Positions 54,611-64,000 of a stretch of DNA of 64,000 bases are shown here, in pieces. The notes under the pieces were generated by a model. It searched no databases, had not been told where the DNA came from, and worked only from the letters and a program-made list of their open reading frames with translations. The position numbers were made by a program, and so were the translations under genes. The stretch lies in the NCBI GenBank assembly GCA_004352715.1, contig SCFE01000037.1:644531-708530 (forward strand), read 5' to 3'. Origin of the DNA: Hofstenia miamia (taxonomy: Eukaryota > Xenacoelomorpha > Acoela). Position 1 is the stretch's first letter; every line of letters begins with the position of its first letter.

Positions 54611-55250
54611 TAATAATCTAGATGATATCATTGTTGTGGGTAACATTAAGGAGGAACAAGATTTTCGCCTTAGGCAACTAGAGGAAGCCATGAAAAACAA
54701 CAAGTTGACGATTAACACTAACAAAAACTGTTATGGAGTACAATCAATTTCATATATTGGATTCCAGATCCAGCATATGAAGTACGGACCTGATCCCAAG
54801 AGGTTGAAGGGCCTAATGGATTACCCAGTTCCGAAAACTAAAAAGGGTCTAGGAAAATTGATTGGACTTTTTGTTTACTGCTCAAAATGGATACGAATTT
54901 TTTCAGAGAAATGTGCTGTCCTAAGAGAGGAATGGCCCCTGACTCAGAAAGGCCTCGATACTATTCAAATGCTAAAAGACGAAATGTCGAAAGCGGTACT
55001 GTCAGTCCCGGAACCTTGCATTCCCCTGATTGTATCTACATATGCAAGTCAAGTTGCTATTAGTGGAACCCTCACGCAACTAGATAGACCTATAGCATTC
55101 TTCAGTAGAAAATTGAGTCAGTCGAGTGTTTACGAAAATTTCTACCTATGCTCGTTGGAAAAAAGTCCAGTATTAGAACGGATCAGAAATCCCTACAATA
55201 TATCTTTGGTCACAAGAAACGATCCAAAATCAAAAATGATAAAATTTTGA
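54575..55250 (+). pseudogene. reverse transcriptase C-terminal part and RNase H
   Basis: The frame continues with RFMNKVISDNN then LDDIIVVGN. The YxDD box has lost its Tyr and adjacent residues in a small deletion (reads NNLDD); both Asp remain (54621-54626). The thumb (YIGFQI, GPDPKRLKGLMDYPVPKTKK, LGKLIGL) follows. In RNase H the usual TDAS reads TYAS, so the catalytic Asp is gone. The frame stops at 55250 and resumes out of frame with KILRWKLELCEYKYDIEYKP-G-stop. Confidence 0.8.
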
Positions 55251-55911
55251 GATGGAAACTAGAACTTTGCGAATACAAATACGATATCGAGTATAAACCT
55301 GGTTAGGCGAATCAATGTGCAGATGCATTGTCCCGTTGTGGAGCAGTTTCTGGGAAAGATGCACTTAATTTGATGCGTTTACATAGAGAGATCGGTCACC
55401 CTGGCATTGCTAGACTGACACATTATTGCAAGACTAAGAATTTGCCCTATTCTGTCAAAGATATAAAAGATGTTATTAATAGTTGCGATATCTGTAAAAG
55501 TCAGAAACCTCGTTTTTTCAACCCTTTCCAACCCGATATTATTGAAAGCATACGTCCTGTAGACAAACTATTAGTTGATTTTGTTGGACTTATCTCCTAT
55601 ACTAATGATAAGTACTCACGGTATTCATTTGCCTTTCCATGTAGAAACATTGACACGAACACGGTTATCACACATTTGAGAGGGCTATTTTCGATGTTCG
55701 GACTGCCTTAAGCTATACACAGTGATCGATGAGGAGCCTTTGAATCACAGCAGTTTCGAAAGTTTGTGTTAAACCTTGGTATTGCTAAAACAAGGACTAC
55801 ACCGTACAGGCCACAGTCCAATGGTAAATGTGAGAAGATGAACGGAACGTTGCTGAGAACTATCAATTTGTTTCTACAGGATCGAGGTAGATGTAAAAGA
55901 AATTAGCAAGA
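55251..55911 (+). pseudogene. integrase (zinc finger and catalytic core)
   Basis: NQCADALSR closes RNase H. The HHCC finger reads HREIGHPG ... CDICKSQKP. The core has VDKLLVDFVGL (first Asp), IHSDR-stop-GAFES (second Asp, next to a stop) and PYRPQSNGKCEKMNGTL (Glu). In-frame stops at about 55708, 55729 and 55903 make it inactive. Confidence 0.82.
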
Positions 55912-56230
55912 AGTTCTTCCCGAGTCCCTGGCAAGTATCCGTGGTCTATTATGCACTGCTATCAACGATACTCCTCATAATAGATTCTTAACTTTCAAAA
56001 GGAGATCCTCTGCTGGCATGTCCATCCCTGATTATCTTCTGTCTCATGGATATGTTTATCTCAAACGACATGTTCGAGCGAAAGGTGATCCAGTTGTGGA
56101 AAGGGTGTTCCTCATGGAAACGATTTCGCCTTAATTTGCTCGGATTCAGCATAATTCAGGACAGATGTCCACGGTTTCGACGAATCATATCGCGCCATCC
56201 GCCTCAAGAATGGTAGAAGCAGCTCCAGAA
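55763..56230 (+). repeat. 468-bp segment, repeated identically at 57073-57540
   Basis: Runs from TTTGTGTTAAACC to GCAGCTCCAGAA. As far as I can read it is identical, stops included, to 57073-57540. Here it is followed by a different integrase-tail copy; there it continues into the normal tail and 3' LTR. Confidence 0.85.
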
Positions 56231-56928
56231 CCCTTGGTATTGCTAAGACAAGGACTACACCGTACAGGCCATAGTCCAATGGTAAATGTGAAAGGATGAA
56301 TGGAACATTGCTAAGAACAATCAATTTGTTTCTACAGGATCGAGGCAGATGTAAAAGAAATTGGCAAGAATTTGTTCACAAGTCCCTGGCAAGCATCCGT
56401 GGTCTATTATGCACTGCTGTCCTAATAATAGATTCTTCAGTTTCAAAAAGGATCCTCTGCTAGCATGTCCATCCCTGATTATCTTCTGTCTCCTGGATAT
56501 GTTTATCTCAAGCGACATGTTTGAGTGAAAGGTGATCCAGTTGTGGAGAAGGTGTTCCTCATGGAAAAGATTTCCCCTTATTTTGCTCGGACCCAGCATG
56601 ATTCACGAGAGATTTCCACGGTTTCGACTAATCATATCGCGCCATCCACCTCAAGAATTGTAGAAGCAGCTCCAGAACTAGATGATGTTGATACCTTTGT
56701 AAATATTGGTCCCGAAGTTATTACTCAATCACAGCCTCCTACCGAACCTGATAGTCATTTGCAACCAATTGTTCATGAAAACCAGACGAAGGAAAGAATG
56801 AGCCTGATCCAGGTGATGCAAACAACGCGATCAACCGTCATCCCCATCAGGGATTCCAGTGTTGAGACGATCGACTCGAATTATTAAAGAACCCACTAGG
56901 CTCAACTATGGAAAAAAGGGTGGAGGAA
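56231..56928 (+). repeat. diverged second copy of the integrase tail
   Basis: Starts mid-domain at CCTTGGTATTGCTAAGACAA and repeats the tail with scattered differences. It includes a 120-codon open stretch (56525-56887) with EAAPELDDVDTFVNIGPEVI, and ends in a polypurine tract like the one at 57814. It derives from another member of the same family. Confidence 0.8.
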
Positions 56929-57011
56929 TGTGATGAAATGTTGTTGCTTACAGGCCTCAGTACAATTTCATGTTTACTCTGGTATTACTTAGTTGATATT
57001 CGGAATTTATC

Positions 57012-57012
<1 letters not shown>
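56929..57012 (+). repeat. internally deleted LTR remnant (84 bp)
   Basis: Starts TGTGATGAAATG, then jumps from CTCTGGTAT to TACTTAGTTGATATTCGGAA, missing about 128 bp of the LTR centre including the TATA-like box and AATAAA. It ends at TTTATCA, running into an AT microsatellite. Confidence 0.85.
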
Positions 57013-57058
<46 letters not shown>

Positions 57059-57059
57059 A
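57013..57059. repeat. (AT)n microsatellite at LTR remnant end
   Basis: AT run with one interruption. It is followed 12 bases later by the single N at 57072. Confidence 0.9.
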
Positions 57060-57072
57060 CTTTGTTTACTTN

Positions 57073-57832
57073 TTTGTGTTAAACCTTGGTATTGCTAAAA
57101 CAAGGACTACACCGTACAGGCCACAGTCCAATGGTAAATGTGAGAAGATGAACGGAACGTTGCTGAGAACTATCAATTTGTTTCTACAGGATCGAGGTAG
57201 ATGTAAAAGAAATTAGCAAGAAGTTCTTCCCGAGTCCCTGGCAAGTATCCGTGGTCTATTATGCACTGCTATCAACGATACTCCTCATAATAGATTCTTA
57301 ACTTTCAAAAGGAGATCCTCTGCTGGCATGTCCATCCCTGATTATCTTCTGTCTCATGGATATGTTTATCTCAAACGACATGTTCGAGCGAAAGGTGATC
57401 CAGTTGTGGAAAGGGTGTTCCTCATGGAAACGATTTCGCCTTAATTTGCTCGGATTCAGCATAATTCAGGACAGATGTCCACGGTTTCGACGAATCATAT
57501 CGCGCCATCCGCCTCAAGAATGGTAGAAGCAGCTCCAGAACTAGATGATGTTGATACCTTTGTAAATATTGGTCCCGAAGTTATTACTCAATCACAGCCT
57601 CCTACCGAACCTGATAGTCATTTGCAACCAATTGTTCCCGAAAACCAGACGAAGGAAAGAGATTAGCCTGATCCAGGTGATGCGATTTGTGATGCCCCAG
57701 CATCTATACCGGATAGATCTCTGAAACAATGCGATCAACCGTCGTCCCCATCAGGGATTCCAGTGTTGCGACGATCGACTCGAATAATGAAAGAACCCAG
57801 TAGACTCAACTATGGAAAAAAGGGTGGGGGAA
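57073..57832 (+). pseudogene. integrase tail leading to the 3' LTR
   Basis: After the repeated block the frame reads ELDDVDTFVNIGPEVITQSQ, then after a stop a final RRSTRIMKEPSRLNYGKKGG. This RRSTR...RLNYG ending is typical of Ty3/gypsy Pol tails. Stops match those at 55763-56230. Confidence 0.8.
57814..57832 (+). promoter_or_regulatory. polypurine tract
   Basis: GGAAAAAAGGGTGGGGGAA lies directly against the 3' LTR. This is the standard position of the plus-strand primer. Confidence 0.8.
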
Positions 57833-58044
57833 TGTGATGAAATGTTGTTGCTTACAGACCTCAGTATGATGTCATGTTTACTCTGGTATGACACTACATG
57901 TTTTCTGGTGCTTGTGCTTATTTAAGTAACTGTAATTCTCGTATTGCTCATTTTATATTAGTAACAATGTGACTGAAAAGCTTATAAGAATAAAGCTAAT
58001 TTATGCTTATTGTATTACTTAGTTGATATTCGGAATTTATCACA
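57833..58044 (+). repeat. 3' LTR (212 bp)
   Basis: Same length and, by reading, same sequence as the 5' LTR at 52952-53163. Confidence 0.92.
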
Positions 58045-58162
58045 TCTTACACTGTACTAAACCTCATTATTTTCACTTTAATAGTTTTGAAATAAGAGAA
58101 AGGGAGCGATTCGCCCCTCCCTCAGTGCTTTATTGACATTTTATGCCCCAGCGCGCTTAGGG
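58045..58162. mobile_element. TTAA-type element copy 2, right part
   Basis: Continues the element split by the retrotransposon. It ends GCGCGCTTAGGG followed by TTAA (58163-58166). Reverse-complemented it matches the left end of copy 1 (CCCTAA-CGC, then ATAAAATGTCAATAA and TTATTTCAAAACTATTAAAG). Confidence 0.8.
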
Positions 58163-58166
58163 TTAA

Positions 58167-59128
58167 ACTTGCGCTCTCATGTGATTGAATATACTATAAA
58201 CATCTACATTTAGTCAGTAAATCACAATATACCTATTCGATCTACTCTGTTAATATTTTTAGTTGATATTTGTCAAAATTAGAATCGGTGGAGTTTGAAT
58301 TTAAATTATGAAAAAGTGAGACGCTGGTTGAGTATGTTAAAAGGGCCGGATATACCTTAGTAACAGTTCGTCAAGCATTGTTTATCGATTCTTCACTGTA
58401 GCTGTCGACAGTAATGGCATAAATGGTGACTGATTAAACCTCTGCCATTTGGGGTAGGGTTTATTAAAATGTTGTTTAGAGAGACATCCTGTATGACAAT
58501 GGAAAATTGTGCAAAACAAAAATGTCCTGAATAACTCAAAAACTTAGCATGCATTTCAACCGGATTTGAAAGCCGCTTTTAACTATCGTGGCAAGATTGC
58601 ACAGAAAGCTAGCATTTTATTGCGTTAATTAAACAAAGAACGACAATTGTCTTTTAAGCAAGGATTCTTTCTTATATGTTTGCTCCAATTTGTGTTTATT
58701 TTCAAAAGAAACTGTTTAATCAAATAACTCAGTTTAATAAATTGTTATAAACGGAAATTGAATTTTGGGAAAATTTATAAGATTACTTTGTGAACGTTTA
58801 ATGCACAAATAAGTTTATTGATTTCATTTGCTTTGCTATTGTAGAATATTCTAAGCGAAATACCTGAGAAAATTAAAATTAAATGGATTTCTACAAGCAA
58901 GGTATTTACAAAGTATAGCACTGAACACATTATTATCGAAACATTTTCTTAAATTTAGCCCCCTTGCTGCTATAATGTACACTAAAAAGTAGGAAAAATA
59001 GAATTTGTATCACTCACAGCATATCGTCGGTTGAAAGTTCGAGTAGAATACATATAAACTACATTTCTGCTGAAATAATATTTGATAAAAGTTAAAATAA
59101 TTTTTAGAAGAAAGTTAGATTAAAGTTT
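58167..59128. other. non-coding stretch
   Basis: AT-rich, nothing recognised. Confidence 0.5.
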
Positions 59129-59136
59129 AAAAAATG

Positions 59137-59494
59137 TAAGGATGGGATCCGATTAGTGAATTGAATATACCGGTTAGCGGATATCTTGATTGCCGGATAC
59201 CGGATAATATATTGTTCAATTACTGAAAAACGACCGAATTTCTCAATTAATACCTACCTCTTGCGGATGGTAATAAATAAATATTTTGACCATATTAAAT
59301 AGAATACATCCTGATATGTCAGAAAACCATATCATGGAAAAATATAGCTTTTTCCTCGAAAATTACATTTAAACAAGTTTCATCTCAGAATATGTTATCC
59401 GGTAAAATCTGGTAAACAAGTTAAATTTTACCGCATAACGGAAATCCGGATCCGGTTGTGTAATTGCCGAATACAAGATTCCGGCGCATCCTTA
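59137..59494. mobile_element. hAT-like miniature element with CCGGATA motifs
   Basis: The ends are TAAGGATGGGATCCGATTAG (left) and, reverse-complemented, TAAGGATGCGCCGGAATCTT (right). The flanking octamers AAAAAATG (59129-59136) and GAAAAATG (59495-59502) match at 7 of 8. CCGGATA/TATCCGG-type motifs recur inside both ends (ACCGGTTAGCGGATA, GCCGGATACCGGATAA, GTTATCCGG, ATCCGGATCCGG). The 8-bp duplication suggests hAT, although the TAAGG tips are not the usual CA-G. Confidence 0.6.
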
Positions 59495-59502
59495 GAAAAA
59501 TG

Positions 59503-61223
59503 TTAAAAAATTATAGCAAAAACACCTGTGAAAAACAGTGTTTAAACCCATTCCCTTACAAAAATGTTCAACACTATGGGAATTTAGTTTTTTGCTTGAA
59601 ATTAACAAATCCTTTATCAAGTGGTAGTTTTTTATAGTCCTGGCCAAATTTTTGAGAAAAATGCTACTAAAATGCGATAATAGTTGAGAGTGTAGTTGAA
59701 AATATATGTCAAAAACATCTGCTATTTCAATATCGTATTTACTTTTAATAGGCACACGCCTGAATAATTCTTAAATAATTTTAAATACATGTTTCATTCA
59801 ATTTAAAAACAATCCGATGTCTTGGGAAAAACTCAAAGTTACTTTAAACAAATGTTAGATTAAAATCAATTAAATTCGATAACGTTAAACCTTTTGATTC
59901 ATTTTCAATTGAAATGATACAATACAGAAAATGTATACTATACAATAGCTTGAACAATAACACATCATTCTATTGTCAATGCATTTTAATAGTAAAGTAT
60001 ACAAAAACCGAATTCAAACCTGTGGCACAGCAATGAATTTCGGGCATTAAGTTGGCATGTTTTAAACTGCAATAATTCAGTATTATATTCGTGGAAGCAA
60101 ACCATACAACAGTACTCTGGCCAAAAAAGTTTGGAGAATTCACTTCTTATTTTACAAGAATTCCTATTTGTAATTTTCAGTTTTAACAACAGGATCACTT
60201 TTGTTAAGATTTCAAATTTCGTGTAAATTTTTTATCAGAGATTTAGTTTCCATTTTAAATCCTTGTTGAATAGGCCTCATAAAAATAACTTAAAAATTTA
60301 ATGTACTCACAAAAAATTTCAAAGCTTGTATTTTGAAATATTAATATTTCAATTATACGCAAGACCCATTGCATTGACCATTAGATTGTCAAAGGTTTGA
60401 TTGTCATTACGTCGGAGACCTGTGTTAGATTCTTCACAAGAAGTTTACCCTGCGACCAAAAATTAAATTTACAATTTTAATGATTGCAAAATTTTTTTGT
60501 CAAATAGAGTGTCCGAACCTTTATGATTAGCATTAACTTAATAAAATGGAGGCATTACCGAAGTATTAACTTCCAGTTTTGAATACAGTTGAAAGAGAGT
60601 AGATCAAATACGCCAACGCAGGAAGTATTACATTAACTGTTTGTATTCTTGGCTGAGAAATAAGAAGAGTTTGAATTACAACAATACTTTCGACTTATAT
60701 TACAGTCTCTATTTTCAACTTTAATTACTTTCTAGTTAGAATCAGAACTGCATATCTATAATAAAAATCAAACGATATTATACTTTTCTATATGTATATA
60801 TTACATTGAACACTACATAATAACAATAAAGGCTAAAATTATACTGTTTTTACAATTTTTTTTTATAAAATAATGCTTGATTTTATATTAATAACTTTTG
60901 ATTTTAAGATATACTGTTTTTCCTGATCTTTTCGTCAGGAATATTTCAAAAGTTGAAGGTAATTCTGTAAATGACGATTCAACCTGCTTTGTATTTGTTC
61001 TTTGAAAACAGATGTATTTATTATTTTTTGCGTTAACCGATGCATACTCATCTAGTCTTAAACAAATCAACTTAAAAGTTGCGATGTGCTGAGAGATGTT
61101 TTCAAAGAGAAGTGTCGGTTATTACTTACTGACAAATATTTAAGTAATTGACTACAATTTCGTGTCCCAAAATCTAATTACAATTCACATCTATAAATGT
61201 ATTAGCTTGCTTAAATGAATATA
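59503..61223. other. non-coding stretch
   Basis: AT-rich; minus-strand frames at 59492-59755 and 59986-60198 have no domain signal. Confidence 0.5.
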
Positions 61224-61227
61224 TTAA

Positions 61228-61710
61228 CCCTTTTCTGGCCAAAATTGTATGTTAGTTGATTATTTTAAATATGATATGTTGATAATTGAAAAAATAAATA
61301 TGAACTTATTTTAGTGGGGAAATCGCTATGTTCATTGTGATGAATCCTGGCCAGCCTCTCATTTTTATGAATGTTTATGTTCACTGGAATGATCAAATCC
61401 CATAGATTTTTGGTCATTATAATGTATATTAAGGAATACATAATGCTAATGAAAATATTTGTGAACAAATATAGCAATAGTTAATAGCATTTCTAAAAAA
61501 AATAATTTTTAAATTGAAACTTTTCAGCTTAGGCTGAATAAAAATGAATTGTTTAACATATAAATCGCAACAACAAACTGTAAGAGAAATTATTCAATTT
61601 TTAGCATAGACCCAACGACATAAACTACTAAAACAGACTTCCCTAAAATTTGACTTAGCTTTCTCAGTTTTTTTTCTTGTTCATTTTAATGAACAGTGGC
61701 CAGAAAAGGG
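61228..61710. mobile_element. TTAA-type (piggyBac-like) miniature element
   Basis: The perfect 14-bp inverted repeat CCCTTTTCTGGCCA is at both ends, with TTAA immediately outside on each side (61224-61227 and 61711-61714). 483 bp, no coding content. Its ends differ from those of the 32.4-kb and 52.2-kb family, so it is a separate family. Confidence 0.85.
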
Positions 61711-61714
61711 TTAA

Positions 61715-64000
61715 ATGATTTTAGAGTGTCTCACAAAACGTAAATTTTGTATTTCTTTCGCAAATGTGGAATTTGTTGTAAATAAATATTTAAAACATCA
61801 TCTTCAACTCATGGGTAACTAGCTTCTTCTAAATGATTAATTTTTTGGGTTTCCATTTTTAAATTCAACTTGCTGCTAATTAGTTCTATCGAAATGAGCT
61901 TTGGCCAGATTTAACCCTATTTCCACTAGGAATTTTTGAAAATTTGTGATTTCAACAAAAAAAATTTTAAACTCCTTCAACTGACGAACCAACGAAGATA
62001 TTTAAAATCTAAAAACACCAATGGATAGAGACACCTACGACACGACAACCTCTGACTTTGCGAACGGCGCCTAGTCGAGAATCACATATATTATCTTCAA
62101 AAAACAAAATATTTCAGGGGTAGTTGTTGTGGACATTAGACCGCCTCATTATCTGAACACTAGGTATGGAAAGAATTCGAATATTTTTACAAAAATCGGA
62201 GTTCTCATTAAAAAAGTCTTATTTGCTTGTAATTCAGGCATAAGAATATGTTTTAGGAGTAATCTCCATCATTGCATGAGAGCGCTCTACCCCATAGTTG
62301 TGCCCATTTAAAAATATTTCAATGCTTCTTTACAAGCTTGGATAAAATTCTTCACAAATGCGGACAAATTGGTTTATTACTTAAAAGTAACACCAGTTGA
62401 AATAGGCTTAAAGTAGTCATATTCATTGAAAAATGCCTTCTTAAATTTCAAATGTCTACTTCTAAGTTCTTTCACAGCATCTTTTAATGACTTTTGATAA
62501 CAATAATTTTCTTCAAAAACTATGAAAAACGACATTAATCAGCAAATATATAAACGAAAACAGTAAAATACTATGATGTTAAAAAGTCTCCAAAGTTGTT
62601 TGAAAAACACGTGGAATACAATTGTATTATAATTATCTTCTCAATAATGCGGCTGTTCTTGCCATTTAATTTTTTGATCGCTGGTAATTTTCGACATATG
62701 GCATAATTTCTGCGATTACTATATATATTTTTCAGAATTTAAATAGTAGAGAAACCATTGCTCAATAGTTTAAATTTTGGGGTTTGGCAAACAAAATATC
62801 TAAGAGTACACATCTATTCACTGTTTGTTGTAGTCAATAACGAATGTAATGCTCACGCTAACTAAGTGAATGGTAAATACTGTCCATCATGTTTGCACGG
62901 CTGGTTTTCAAGAAACAAAGGCTAGAATATCTCTCCTTTATCTTTAGCATAGAGATGCATTAGAAAATACCCCGCATGCTTCAACTGAGCAATAGGCAGC
63001 AAATAAAAGTTCCCTTGTAGTTTTTAAATGTAGCATTAATTCTCTTATTATAAATCCAAGTGAAAAATAACACCGTTCCGAATTGAGGTGAACGTAATGG
63101 ACATTAACTCAGAAATTCAAATTGTAAAAAATCTCGTTTTATTCAGGAAGTTCAAACGATCAATCACTTATCTCATTCACAAACCAGAAACCTTTAGAAG
63201 TAGCTAAATATACATTAAAAATTAAGCAGTAGTTAGTCTTTAAATTATTCTAAAGAAATATTAAATCAGTCGCAGTATGCTGTGCCAATTGATTTTTTTG
63301 TTAATTGCAAAATGTAAGAAATCGATAGTAATACTAATTAAAATAACTTCAACCTAGCTCATTCGATTTCTATTGGTTGATACTAAAGTATATGCAAATG
63401 TGTTGATCAAGATACTGGAACAAATAAATAACCAACGTATTTATTCATTACGTTAAAAGTAACAGAATTGGGCAACAAAATATTGTTTAAATCGATATCT
63501 TTTAGAATAATTCGTAAAATAAAAAAGCATATTAATTTTCAGAAAACCTTAACATCGTTAAATGATGTTTAGAAACATATTTTAAATGGCCGGGATAGTG
63601 TTAAAATTCCAAGAAAAAATCATTGCTGCCCTAAAGCTACAAAATATAAAGTATTTTGACGCTATTTTATATTATTTATGAAATGAAAAATTGATAAACA
63701 ATTTATGAATTCTAACCAAGCACATGACTCGATTTAATGCTATATAACATACCTAATTATATTTAAAGTAATCGTGGTTAGCTATGCCTAAATAATATTG
63801 TTAATCAGTATTACTATTAAAAGCGAAATAGCAAGGTGTTGATTTCAAAATGTTTATGACATTTATTTAAATTGTCATAATTGAAAAAGGCAGTTGTTAT
63901 GGAAGGACTGTATAATTACGAACCCAAAAAATAAATACAAATTATATTGAAGAAAAAGAAACCTAGGCCTTAATATGTGGAAACAATTGTTAGGTATTGT
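61715..64000. other. mostly non-coding stretch to window end
   Basis: No accepted gene. One exon-like patch lies at about 62012-62162: MDRDTYDTTTSDFANGA-stop after CCAATGG, then TATTTCAG|GG...VVVVDIRPPHYLNTR|GTATGG. It cannot be tied to a gene from this window. Confidence 0.45.

Larger units (their letters stand above)
52952..58044 (+). mobile_element. Ty3/gypsy LTR retrotransposon with identical 212-bp LTRs and disrupted gag-pol
   Basis: LTRs at 52952-53163 and 57833-58044 begin TGTGATG, end ATCACA, and are identical by reading. Order: LTR, primer-binding region, gag with two zinc knuckles, aspartic protease (DTG), reverse transcriptase, RNase H, integrase (HHCC, DDE), C-terminal tail, polypurine tract, LTR. 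Protease, RT, RNase H, then integrase is the Ty3/gypsy order. The coding region is broken by frameshifts, deletions and stops. Part of the integrase tail is repeated around a single N (57072). No target duplication is visible (CCAAA before, TCTTA after). Confidence 0.9.

Noticed and set aside
1-64000. tRNA, rRNA, CRISPR or bacterial operon features
   Set aside because: None seen; the sequence is clearly eukaryotic, with spliced genes.

Overview
The window is eukaryotic nuclear DNA, very AT-rich, with spliced genes and a dense load of transposable elements. The families seen (an SLCO/OATP transporter, a P-element-like THAP transposase, Tc1/mariner, hAT-type and TTAA-type DNA elements, and a Ty3/gypsy LTR element) fit an arthropod, probably an insect. 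No species can be named from sequence alone. The assembly has two long gaps (3005-3708 and 8732-9324) and two single-N joins (42287 and 57072).

Positions 1655-13766 hold the 3' two-thirds of an organic anion transporter (SLCO/OATP) gene on the + strand. Seven exons are recognisable, their phases join, and the GAWWxGF family signature is present. The first third lies upstream of the window. The extracellular Kazal-type loop is absent, and its exon probably sits in the second gap. The last intron carries an 893-bp internally deleted Tc1/mariner element and an unexplained minus-strand ORF.

Positions 13811-41360 are mostly non-coding. They contain a decayed Tc1 (DD34E) transposase at about 21.1-21.8 kb, two short hAT-type elements with perfect 8-bp target duplications (20165-20453 and 26879-27047), a pogo-like element, a hAT-like element with a TACTTG array, a TTAA-type element (32447-33465), microsatellites, and a possible unidentified minus-strand gene at 40.5-41.3 kb.

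Positions 41745-49228 are a transposon cluster. It holds a mariner derivative duplicated across a single N, an intact 381-codon IS630/Tc1-like transposase ORF (minus strand) preceded by tandem repeats, and a broken P-element-like gene (THAP domain, RNase H-like core, C-terminal part).

Positions 52247-58162 are a TTAA-type element, a second copy of the 32.4-kb one in inverted orientation. A Ty3/gypsy element sits inside it, with two identical 212-bp LTRs but disrupted gag-pol. The 17 bases just after its 5' LTR are perfectly complementary to 17 bases inside the LTR at the expected transcript start. That is the arrangement expected for self-primed (Tf1-type) reverse transcription, and it is the most interesting signal here. 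A hAT-like element with CCGGATA motifs (59137-59494) and another TTAA element (61228-61710) follow. The rest appears non-coding.
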